DNA from: Comamonas terrae
Lineage (GTDB): Bacteria > Pseudomonadota > Gammaproteobacteria > Burkholderiales > Burkholderiaceae_C
DNA: 64,000 bases
Direction of reading: 5' to 3'
Assembly: GCF_001544075.1 (NCBI RefSeq)
Contig: NZ_BCNT01000001.1
Location: forward strand, 372,001-436,000
Below the pieces are notes generated by a model, which was not told the DNA's origin, did no database searches, and saw nothing but the letters and a program-made list of their open reading frames with translations. The translations under genes were made by a program, and so were the position numbers. How positions within the stretch are numbered: the stretch's first letter is position 1; the number at the start of each line of letters is the position of its first letter. Below, in pieces: positions 54,713 to 64,000 of the stretch.

Positions 54713-55753
54713 ATGACCGTCTCCCACACACTGCCCGCCAGCACGGCGGACCTGCTGGCCCACACCGGCCACATCGGCCTGGTGCAAGGCATATCGGCAG
54801 GCCATTTCACCGATGCGCGCCGGCCCACGGGCTGCAGCGTGGTGCTGTGCCCGCAGGGCGCGGTCGGCGGCGTGGACGTGCGCGGCGCCGCACCCGGCAC
54901 GCGCGAGACGGATCTGCTGCATCCGAGCAACCTCGTGCAGCAGGTGCACGGCATCGTGCTGGCCGGCGGCAGCGCCTGGGGGCTGGATGCGGCCGGCGGC
55001 GCCGTGCGCTGGCTGGAGGAGCAAGGCGCCGGCCTGGATATCGGCGTGGGCCGGATTCCGCTGGTGCCGGCCGCCGTGCTGTTCGACGTGATGATGGGCG
55101 ACATGCGCATACGGCCCGACGCCGCCGCCGGCTACGCCGCCTGCCAGGCCGCCGGCAAGCTGCGCCCGGCCGAAGGCAGCGTGGGCGCCGGCGCGGGCGC
55201 CGTGGTGGGCAAGCTGTTCGGCCACGGCCGCGCGATGAAGGGCGGCATCGGCACGGCCAGCTTCACCGTGGACGGCGTGACCGTGGGTGCGCTGGTGGCC
55301 TGCAATGCGCTGGGCGATGTCTACAACCCCTATACGGGCGAGCTGCTGGCCGGCGCGCGCCAGGCCGACGGCAAGGCCCTGCTCGATGCGCGCCAAGCCC
55401 TGCTGGCGGGCCAGGAGCCGCGCCCCGTGCTGGCGGGCAGCAACACCACCATCGGCGTGGTGGCCACCGACGCCCGGATCACCAAGGCCCAGGCGCACCG
55501 GCTGGCCGTGGTGGCCCACGACGGGCTGGCGCGAGCCATCAACCCCGTGCATACCATGAGCGACGGCGACAGCCTGTTTGCGCTGGGCACGGGCCAGTCC
55601 GGCAAACAGCTCGGCATGATGACGCTGAGCACGCTGGCCGCCGAAGCAGTGGCGGTGGCCACGGCACGCGCCATTTTGCTGGCCCGGCCCATGCCCGTGG
55701 CCGGCCAGCCAATCCTGCCCTGCGCCAGCGACCTGCGGCAGCCGGGGCTTTAG
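54713..55753 (+). CDS. P1-family (DmpA-like) peptidase
   Basis: A 346-residue protein starting at ATG 54713, 10 bases after the DUF72 stop. The N-terminal RPTGCSVVLCPQGAVGGVDV, central GGSAWGLDAAGGAVRWLEE and C-terminal NTTIGVVATDARITKAQAH are P1/S58 peptidase boxes. Relatives such as DmpA and BapA self-cleave just before the Ser/Thr nucleophile (here in the NTTIG stretch) and act as aminopeptidases on D-amino acid or beta-peptide substrates. Likely cotranscribed with the DUF72 gene. Confidence 0.9.
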   Translation: MTVSHTLPASTADLLAHTGHIGLVQGISAGHFTDARRPTGCSVVLCPQGAVGGVDVRGAAPGTRETDLLHPSNLVQQVHGIVLAGGSAWGLDAAGGAVRWLEEQGAGLDIGVGRIPLVPAAVLFDVMMGDMRIRPDAAAGYAACQAAGKLRPAEGSVGAGAGAVVGKLFGHGRAMKGGIGTASFTVDGVTVGALVACNALGDVYNPYTGELLAGARQADGKALLDARQALLAGQEPRPVLAGSNTTIGVVATDARITKAQAHRLAVVAHDGLARAINPVHTMSDGDSLFALGTGQSGKQLGMMTLSTLAAEAVAVATARAILLARPMPVAGQPILPCASDLRQPGL

Positions 55754-55782
55754 CGCGGCAGGTTTTTGCGCCGCAAGGCATC

Positions 55783-55876
55783 AAAAACAGGAGCTGCCTT
55801 CACCGGTCAGCCCTGGATTTGCGATCCGTATCGGCCTGAACCACAGCAATAGTGGGCGCAGACAGCTCCTGTTTTC
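55783..55876. repeat. Intergenic inverted repeat, family B
   Basis: AAAACAGGAGCTG at 55784-55796 and CAGCTCCTGTTTT at 55863-55875 are perfect inverted arms around 66 bases. They lie between the converging P1 peptidase and DUF1631 genes, and the right arm reaches the DUF1631 stop. I know similar dyads from many comamonad intergenic gaps; a termination role is likely. Confidence 0.75.
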
Positions 55877-58358
55877 ACTCCAGGCTTTCGCCCTCGATGC
55901 GGCGCAGCTGGCCTTTGGCCACCAGCTTGTCGCGCATGCGCCGCGTCATCGACTGGGTGCTGCCATCGGCCGCCGTGAACAGGAACAGGCTTTGCTGCGG
56001 GCTCATCCAGGTCAGGCGCGTGCGCAGCTGCTGGCGCTCGTTGCGCAGCTCCACCCAGGTGCCCAGGGGCCAGTCGCCCGCATCCGCGGCCGGGCCCGAC
56101 GCCGCCGGCCCACCGTCCGCGCCGGCGATTTTCTGGTCCGGCCCGGCCTGTACAGCTGCTTCGGCTTGCGGCGCGGAATGCATCCAGCTCTCTGCCGAGC
56201 GCTGGCCTGAAGGCCGGGGCTGCCGCGTGCGCGCTCCCCCATTTCCCAGCGCGGCGGCCAGCACCTCCTGCGCCTCGGCGACGGCCAGAGCCGCTTCAGG
56301 GGCAGGGCTTTCCTGCGCCAGCGGCGCGTGCTGCGTCTCGTGCGCACCGTCCAGCGCGGCCAGCATGCTGGGCAGCAGGTCCAGCGCATCGGGCTGGCCG
56401 GGCGCTGGGGCCTGCCGGGCCATTCCCGCATCGAGCGCATCCTGGTGCAGGGCCGCCAGCCGTGCGGCCAGCGCGCGGATTTCCCATTCGGTACGGCCCA
56501 CGCTCCGCAGCCCCGCCGCCAGCCGCGCCTGCAGCCGCGGCGCCAGGGCGGCCAGGCGCCGGGTGTCGGCACTGGCCTGGGGCGAGACGCTCCACAGCAG
56601 GCTGGGCACCAGGGCCAGATAGCCGCCAGGGTCGCTGTCCGGCAGTGCCTGACCGCCGGCCTCCAGCCTTTGCGCATGGGCGATGACCTGTGCCCAGGGG
56701 CCGGTCACGAAGTCCAGCATGTCCTCGGGAACGCCTCTGGCACTGGGCAGGCGGCGTATGGCATGGGCGATGTGCGAGGAATCGGGCCGCACGGCATCCG
56801 GCTGTACGCCATCCGGGAAAGAGGCTTCCCGAGGCAGGGAGCGGCTCTGGCCTTGCGGCTGTCCGGGCTCTTCATCGGCAGCCACGCCATGGCCGGCGCC
56901 AGGCGGGCTCCAGCCGTCGCGTAGGTGCTGCAGCACCTGGGCAAATGCCTGCGCATCCACCGCGGGCCAGGCCGCCAGCTGCCTGGCGGCGGAGTCGGCC
57001 GCCTGGATGAATCTTGCAAAACCCGGCGCGGCCTCGTCGGCAAACCAGAGGCTGCGCGCCGTGAGCTCGTCGAGCAGCTGGCGCGCCGGATGCAGGCGGT
57101 CCTCGAAAAAACGGGCATCCTGCTCCACCAGCTGCAGCAGCGCAGGCTCGAGCAGGCGCAGCACCTGCTGCACGGACGGCAGCAGCTGCGCATCCTGCGC
57201 CATGTGCTCCATCATGCGCTGTAGGGTTCGTGCCGAACGGGACAGCCCGGCGGCAGCGGCGGGTGGACGGGATGGCAGGCCTGCCGCCCCCGGCCGGTGC
57301 AAGCCGGACGCCAGCGCCGCGGTCGAATAGGAACTGCTCCAGCCCGGACCCGGCTCCCCGGCCGCGGCCGGCATGGCGGCCGCTGTGCCGAAGGCCGTGG
57401 CCTGGTTGAAGCCGCCGAGGAGGGAATGCACGGTGGACGGTTGCGCCGCCTCGGCCTCGGCCAGATGGCCGAGCATGGAATCGGTCAGCGCCTGGGGCGC
57501 GGTATAGCAGCTGTCCTCGATCCAGCGCGGATCGGACAGCAATTCCTGCAGCAGGCACAGCGTCAGCAGGCTTTCGCGTTGGGCCGCATAGGCACGGCTT
57601 TGCGCAACGGCATTGCCGTACTGCTCCGGCGCCTGCCAGCGCGCGCGCGAACCTGCAGGGTCGCCCTGCCGGCGCCGGGCCACGCTCGGTGCCTGGGCGG
57701 GCGGCGCGGCATAGAGCGCCGGCACCACGCCGAGTTCGCGCAGCAGCTTGGCGGTGCGCGCATATTCGGAGACCAGCAGCGGCCCCAGGTGCTGTGCCAT
57801 GGCTTCGAGCCAGCAATGGGCGTGCGCGGGCTCGACCTTGGCTGCGGCAATCAGCTGCACCCAGGCCTGCACATAGTTTTCCGGCCGCAGCGGATTGCTT
57901 TCGGGATGCACATAGGCCATGCCCTGGGCTGCGCTGACCAGCGCGTCCAGGTCCGCGAGCGCCAGCTCCACCATGGGCGCCACGGCCTGCTGCAGGCGCT
58001 GGCCGTCGAGCCAGCTTTGCTGCCGCGCCGCATCCTGCGGGCAGCCGCCGCAATCCGGCAGGCCGAAATCATCGGCAATGGCGGGAGAGGAAAAGGAAAA
58101 TGGCTGCCTGGCCGATTGCGCCAGGGTTTCCAGCAAGGCCTGCGGATAGCCCTTGAGCAGTTCGCCCTGGTGCAGCCGCAGGCTGCGATGGGCATCGGCA
58201 AGAAGGCCGAGCCGCTCGGCATCCTGGATGGCGGGATCGGGCTGCTGCAGCGCATGCTCGATACGCTGCAGCAGACGCAGAGCCAATGTCTCGGCGCTGC
58301 GCACCGCCTGCACAAGGCAGGTGCGCAATACCGACACGGGAACGGGAGAAAGGCTCAT
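55875..58358 (-). CDS. DUF1631 family protein
   Basis: An 827-residue protein starting at ATG 58358 (MSLSPVPVSV), an alternative ATG being three codons upstream. Predicted mostly helical with long Ala/Gln/Leu-rich stretches. The conserved C-terminal box (LPLGTWVELRNERQQLRTRLTW, then SLFLFTAADGSTQSMTRRM) is typical of DUF1631. Members of this betaproteobacterial and gammaproteobacterial family have no established function; the C-terminal part resembles PilZ-like beta-barrels. Standing alone. Confidence 0.87.
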   Translation of the reverse strand: MSLSPVPVSVLRTCLVQAVRSAETLALRLLQRIEHALQQPDPAIQDAERLGLLADAHRSLRLHQGELLKGYPQALLETLAQSARQPFSFSSPAIADDFGLPDCGGCPQDAARQQSWLDGQRLQQAVAPMVELALADLDALVSAAQGMAYVHPESNPLRPENYVQAWVQLIAAAKVEPAHAHCWLEAMAQHLGPLLVSEYARTAKLLRELGVVPALYAAPPAQAPSVARRRQGDPAGSRARWQAPEQYGNAVAQSRAYAAQRESLLTLCLLQELLSDPRWIEDSCYTAPQALTDSMLGHLAEAEAAQPSTVHSLLGGFNQATAFGTAAAMPAAAGEPGPGWSSSYSTAALASGLHRPGAAGLPSRPPAAAAGLSRSARTLQRMMEHMAQDAQLLPSVQQVLRLLEPALLQLVEQDARFFEDRLHPARQLLDELTARSLWFADEAAPGFARFIQAADSAARQLAAWPAVDAQAFAQVLQHLRDGWSPPGAGHGVAADEEPGQPQGQSRSLPREASFPDGVQPDAVRPDSSHIAHAIRRLPSARGVPEDMLDFVTGPWAQVIAHAQRLEAGGQALPDSDPGGYLALVPSLLWSVSPQASADTRRLAALAPRLQARLAAGLRSVGRTEWEIRALAARLAALHQDALDAGMARQAPAPGQPDALDLLPSMLAALDGAHETQHAPLAQESPAPEAALAVAEAQEVLAAALGNGGARTRQPRPSGQRSAESWMHSAPQAEAAVQAGPDQKIAGADGGPAASGPAADAGDWPLGTWVELRNERQQLRTRLTWMSPQQSLFLFTAADGSTQSMTRRMRDKLVAKGQLRRIEGESLE

Positions 58359-58406
58359 AGGCGCCAAGAATACCCGCTCCAGCGCCGGCTGGAGACATTC
58401 TGATGC

Positions 58407-60068
<1,662 letters not shown>

Positions 60069-60357
60069 GTACGAATTGCTTTGAGTTGCTTGAATTTACG
60101 CAAAAAAATGTGCCGCTTTGAGTGGCGAGCCAGCCATGATTATCGACGCATGCGACAATACCCCTCGCAACAGGCGTCCAGTTGCCTGTCGCAGCAGCAC
60201 TTCAGCTGGGGACAATGGGTGGTTTCGGCAGACAACCGAAGCGACCGCTCCGGGCTCCCACACACGAAACTTTATCTGCCTACAACTGGCCAGGCAGCCC
60301 CACGGGCCGCCATGACAGGCTGATACCCCGCGCCCAGGATTGGCGCAACTGATCACA

Positions 60358-62079
60358 ATGACATTTGAAGAACTGAATCTGGCTCCCGCCATTCTCAAGG
60401 CCGTACAGGAACAGGGCTACGAAACCCCCACCCCCATCCAGGCCCAGGCCATTCCTCTCGTGCTGGCCGGCCATGACCTGCTGGCCGGCGCACAGACCGG
60501 CACCGGCAAGACCGCCGCCTTCACGCTGCCCATGCTGCAGCGCCTGTCCGGCGGCACCGCACCCAAGAACCGCTTCGGCGGCAAGGGCATCCGCGCCCTG
60601 GTGCTGACCCCGACCCGCGAGCTGGCCGCCCAGGTCGAGGAAAACCTGCGCAACTACGCCAAGTACCTGGACATCAACTCCACCGTGATCTTCGGCGGCG
60701 TGGGCATGAAGCCCCAGATCGCCCGCATCGAAAAAGGCGTGGATGTGCTCGTGGCCACGCCGGGCCGCCTGCTGGACCTGGCCCAGCAAGGCTTCATGGA
60801 CCTGTCCACGGTCGAGGTGCTGGTGCTCGACGAAGCCGACCGCATGCTGGACATGGGCTTCATCCACGACGTGAAGAAGGTGCTGGCCCTGGTGCCCCAG
60901 AACAAGCAGAGCCTGCTGTTCTCCGCCACCTTCAGCGACGAGATCCGCGAGCTGGCAAACGGCCTGCTGCGCAATCCGCAATCCATCCAGGTCACGCCGC
61001 GCAACACCACGGTGCAGCGCATCAAGCAGATCATCCACCCGGTCGGCCGCGCCAAGAAGAAGCAGGTGCTGCTGCACATCATCCAGGAAAACAACTGGAG
61101 CCAGGTGCTGGTGTTCACGCGTACCAAGTTTGGCGCCAACAACGTGGCCGAATTCCTGACCAAGAATGGCGTTTCCGCCATGGCTCTGCATGGCAACAAG
61201 AGCCAAAGCGCCCGCACCCAGGCCCTGGAAGGCTTCAAGACCGGCGAACTGCGTGCCCTGGTGGCCACCGACATCGCTGCACGCGGTATCGACATCGACG
61301 AACTGCCCAACGTGGTGAACTACGAGATCCCCAATGTCTCGGAAGACTACGTGCACCGCATCGGCCGCACCGGCCGTGCCGGCCGCGAGGGCAATGCGGT
61401 CAGCCTCGTCTGCATGGACGAGGAAGGCTTCATGATGGACATCGAGCGCTTCACCAAGCAGGAAATCCCCGTGCAGGTGCTCGAAGGCTTCGGCCCCGAC
61501 GAGGGCGAGAAGGCCGAGCCCATCGCCATGGGCCGCCAGACCATCTGGGGCGGCGCCGGCAAACCGCCGAGCCGTGAAGTCATGCAGGCGGCCGCCAAGG
61601 CCGCGCGCCAGGAAATGATGGAGCGCATCCGCACCAACAAGGCTGCCCAGGGCGATCGCGGCCGTGGCAACCGCCGCCCTGCCGAAGCCGGCGCCACCGA
61701 CGGCGCCCAGGAAGAGCGCCCCCAGCGCCAGCAAAAGCCCCGCAACCGCTTCAACAACCAGGGCACGCCCCGCGGCGCCAACGGCCAGGGCACCGAGCGT
61801 GGCCACCACCACGGCCGTGGCGAGCAGCGCGAAGCCCGTCCGCAGAACGATCCGCAGCGCGCTCCCAAGCGCGGCCCGCGCCAGTTCGGCGAGCGCAACT
61901 CGCGCTATGAAGACCAGCCGCCGCGCCCCGATGCCCACCTGGGCACCCAGCTCGGCCATGCGCGCAGCAAGGCGCCGCGTGGCAACGGCGGCCAGCCCGA
62001 CCCGATGCGCACCAGCGTGGACACCATGGCCGAACGCGGCCGTCGCGGCGGCTTCGGCCGAGGTGGCTTCGGCCGCTGA
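60358..62079 (+). CDS. rhlE: DEAD-box RNA helicase, RhlE type
   Basis: A 573-residue helicase. I use ATG 60358 ([13 protein letters not shown]); a TTG six codons earlier is in frame. Motifs: Q motif [24 protein letters not shown] near residue 46, [26 protein letters not shown], and [10 protein letters not shown]. The last 150 residues form a basic Arg/Gly/Asn-rich tail that binds RNA and ends in Gly-Phe-Gly-Arg repeats. Such helicases help ribosome assembly and RNA decay, especially in the cold. Confidence 0.9.
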   Translation: MTFEELNLAPAILKAVQEQGYETPTPIQAQAIPLVLAGHDLLAGAQTGTGKTAAFTLPMLQRLSGGTAPKNRFGGKGIRALVLTPTRELAAQVEENLRNYAKYLDINSTVIFGGVGMKPQIARIEKGVDVLVATPGRLLDLAQQGFMDLSTVEVLVLDEADRMLDMGFIHDVKKVLALVPQNKQSLLFSATFSDEIRELANGLLRNPQSIQVTPRNTTVQRIKQIIHPVGRAKKKQVLLHIIQENNWSQVLVFTRTKFGANNVAEFLTKNGVSAMALHGNKSQSARTQALEGFKTGELRALVATDIAARGIDIDELPNVVNYEIPNVSEDYVHRIGRTGRAGREGNAVSLVCMDEEGFMMDIERFTKQEIPVQVLEGFGPDEGEKAEPIAMGRQTIWGGAGKPPSREVMQAAAKAARQEMMERIRTNKAAQGDRGRGNRRPAEAGATDGAQEERPQRQQKPRNRFNNQGTPRGANGQGTERGHHHGRGEQREARPQNDPQRAPKRGPRQFGERNSRYEDQPPRPDAHLGTQLGHARSKAPRGNGGQPDPMRTSVDTMAERGRRGGFGRGGFGR

Positions 62080-62120
62080 TGGATCGCCAGGGAGGCTCGG
62101 ACACTTCCCGGCTTCCCGAT

Positions 62121-62157
62121 GAAGGGCTGCAATCATTGCAGCCCTTCTGCTTTTTTT
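62121..62157 (+). terminator. Rho-independent terminator after the RhlE-type gene
   Basis: GAAGGGCTGCAAT at 62121-62133 pairs with ATTGCAGCCCTTC at 62135-62147 (inner bases form the loop), followed by TGC and a T7 run. Confidence 0.92.
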
Positions 62158-62288
62158 CGCCCGCTTCTAGCTGTGGGCTGACAGCGACCCGCAAGGCTCC
62201 AGGGCTACCATGCCTGCCAAATATGCGAAGCTAGGCCAGGCTGCCGTTTCGGCCTGCTTTCCGGATCAGCTCTTTTCCTATTCGACCT

Positions 62289-64000
62289 ATGACTCTGCCA
62301 TCCACATCCGCGCCACCCCATGCCGTACGCCACGCCCGTGCATGGCGGTCGGGCGTCCTGCGGCTGACTGCAGTGGGGGCAGCCGCCCTGGTCACGGCCT
62401 GCGCCAACGTGCAATTGCCCCCCTGGCCCGGCAGTGCCCCGCAGCCCCAGGCAGCAAGGCCGGCCACACCGCCGCCGGCGCAGCCTGCCACCGGTGCGAC
62501 GGCGCAGCCCGTGGTGCCGGGGCCGCAGCTCACGCCCCTGCCCTACAACCCCGCCATCGAGGCGCGCTTTCCCGATCCGTCGGTTCGCTACGACACGCCG
62601 GGGCTGAACAACCCGCGCCAGCAGTTCACCACTCAGGCCGAGATGTCGTCCTGGCTGCAGGCGCTGGCCGCCAGATCCCAGGGCAGCGGCACGACGCTGG
62701 GCCTGCTGAACATCGGCAGCTCCCAGCACGGCACGCCGATACAGGCCCTGGTCGCCACGCGCGCGGACAACATCCAGGCCTCCTCCCTCAACAGCAGCGG
62801 GCGCCCCACGGCCCTGCTGGTGGCGCAGCAGCATGGCGACGAGCCGGCCGGCGCCGAGGCACTGCTGGTCATCGCGCGCGAGCTCGCGCCCGGCGGCCTG
62901 CTGGCGCCATTGCTGCAGCAGATCAATGTGGTCGTCGTGCCTCGGGCCAACCCGGACGGAGCAGCCACCGCCAGCCATCTGACGGCCGACGGCACCGATC
63001 TGGCGCATGACCATCTGCTGCTCAGCACGCCCGAGGCTCGCGCCCTGGCCACGCTGGTGCGCGACTACCGGCCCGCAGCCGTCGTGGACCTGCATGAATA
63101 CGCGGCAGCAGGCCAGTTCCTGCAGAAATACCAGGCCGTGCAAAGCTACGATGCGCTGCTGCAATACGCATCCACCGCCAATGCGCATGAATTCGTGACC
63201 AAGGCCGCGCGTGAATGGTATGTGCAGCCGGTGCGCAGCGCCCTGAGCCAGGCCGGACTGAGCAACGAGTGGTTCTACAGGACCAGCGCCCAGCCCGATG
63301 ACAAGTCCGTCTCCATGGCCTCTCTGGTGCCCGACACGCTGGCCAACACCAGCAGCCTGAAGAATGCGGCCGCCCTCTTCGTCAGCAGCCGTGGCTCGGA
63401 TCTGGGCGCCACGCACATCCAGCGCCGCGTGCACACGCTGGTGACCGCAGCCACCAGCGCCTTGCGCGCCACCGCCGAAAAAGCCAGGAACCTGAACCAG
63501 GTGGAAGAGTTCGTCGCACGCGATGTCTCCTCGCTGGCCTGCCGCCAGCAGCTCACCGTCCAGGCCGAGCAGACGCCCGAGCAGCGCAGCATCGCCATGC
63601 TGCAAGCCGGCACCGGCGCCGAGCAGCAGGCCCGCCTGGACTGGAATTCGTCGCTGCAGATCAAGGCCAGCCAGACACGGGCACGCCCCTGCGGCTACCT
63701 GATATCCGCCGAGGCGCGCCAGGCCGTGGAGCGCCTGCGCCAGCTGGGCCTGCAAGTGCAGCAGATCGCCGAGCCCGGCCAGGTACTGGCCGACTCCTAC
63801 CAGGAAGCTCGCCATGCCGGCAGTTCCGCGGCGCTGGTGCTGACACGCGGCTCCCTCGATGCGCCGGCCGGCAGCTATTACCTGTCGCTCAACCAGCCCA
63901 AGGCCCATCTGGCGACCGCGGCCCTGGAACCCGATACGCCCTACAGCTATGTGAGCAAGGGGCTGATCGCATCGACCGCCGACATCGCCCGCGTGGTGGC
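62289..64000 (+). CDS. M14-family metallopeptidase lipoprotein (partial, runs off the end)
   Basis: ATG 62289 opens a frame that stays open to the last base, giving more than 570 residues without the C-terminus. The N-terminus has basic residues, a hydrophobic core and LVTAC, a lipobox placing the lipidated Cys near residue 36. A Pro/Gln/Ala-rich linker follows. The M14 zinc carboxypeptidase domain shows QQHGDEPAG (His-x-x-Glu zinc ligands, near 185) and VVDLHEY (third ligand, near 270). It is likely an envelope-anchored peptidase, perhaps acting on peptidoglycan peptides. It has no link to the helicase, from which a terminator separates it. Confidence 0.87.
   Translation, partial: MTLPSTSAPPHAVRHARAWRSGVLRLTAVGAAALVTACANVQLPPWPGSAPQPQAARPATPPPAQPATGATAQPVVPGPQLTPLPYNPAIEARFPDPSVRYDTPGLNNPRQQFTTQAEMSSWLQALAARSQGSGTTLGLLNIGSSQHGTPIQALVATRADNIQASSLNSSGRPTALLVAQQHGDEPAGAEALLVIARELAPGGLLAPLLQQINVVVVPRANPDGAATASHLTADGTDLAHDHLLLSTPEARALATLVRDYRPAAVVDLHEYAAAGQFLQKYQAVQSYDALLQYASTANAHEFVTKAAREWYVQPVRSALSQAGLSNEWFYRTSAQPDDKSVSMASLVPDTLANTSSLKNAAALFVSSRGSDLGATHIQRRVHTLVTAATSALRATAEKARNLNQVEEFVARDVSSLACRQQLTVQAEQTPEQRSIAMLQAGTGAEQQARLDWNSSLQIKASQTRARPCGYLISAEARQAVERLRQLGLQVQQIAEPGQVLADSYQEARHAGSSAALVLTRGSLDAPAGSYYLSLNQPKAHLATAALEPDTPYSYVSKGLIASTADIARVV

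Overview
This 64 kb window is high-GC bacterial chromosome. Gene content and order (mltG-tmk-holB-pilZ-tatD, tolB-pal-cpoB, msbA, ettA, Bug-type solute receptors, dispersed intergenic dyads) point to a betaproteobacterium of the Comamonadaceae, most like Delftia or Comamonas. No rRNA is present, so the genus is an inference from gene style only.

Layout. 1-4.3 kb: a catabolic cluster on the plus strand (end of a 2-hydroxyacid dehydrogenase, two tandem Bug/TctC receptors, an amidohydrolase, an SMP-30-like lactonase). 4.5-12.6 kb: short accessory genes, including an MgtC-like membrane protein, a DUF4124 protein, a class D beta-lactamase, a broken Cys-rich gene, a divergent SDR/MerR pair and a MocR-type regulator. 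12.6-14.4 kb: gene debris with two tiny plausible genes, a Q/N/H-rich peptide and a 51-residue lipoprotein.

14.4-29.5 kb: a cryptic prophage island in a tRNA-Lys gene. A 112-113 bp direct repeat, made of the tRNA 3' half plus its terminator, marks both ends. The island holds a 1950-residue autotransporter, a remnant lysis module (Rz with Rz1 nested in another frame), a cut-off DUF2213 protein, a frameshifted MuF head protein, portal, both terminase subunits, a metallopeptidase, a RuvC-like gene lacking its 5' end and the last codons of a tyrosine integrase. Two internal deletions explain the missing integrase, replication, capsid and tail genes. Two AT-rich extra genes sit between the head genes. 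One resembles the AbiGi/DUF2971 group and is split by a -1 frameshift in an A7 tract.

29.5-64 kb: core genome. tcdA, cpoB, pal and tolB; msbA; an ankyrin protein, tatD, pilZ, holB, tmk and mltG; ygfZ; a thioesterase-acetyltransferase fusion; hydrolases and an iron alcohol dehydrogenase; an AI-2E transporter with sensory C-terminal domains; a patatin; an HDOD protein; tex; DUF72; a P1 peptidase; DUF1631; ettA; an RhlE-type helicase; and an M14 peptidase lipoprotein that runs off the right end. Many adjacent genes overlap as ATGA, which indicates translational coupling.
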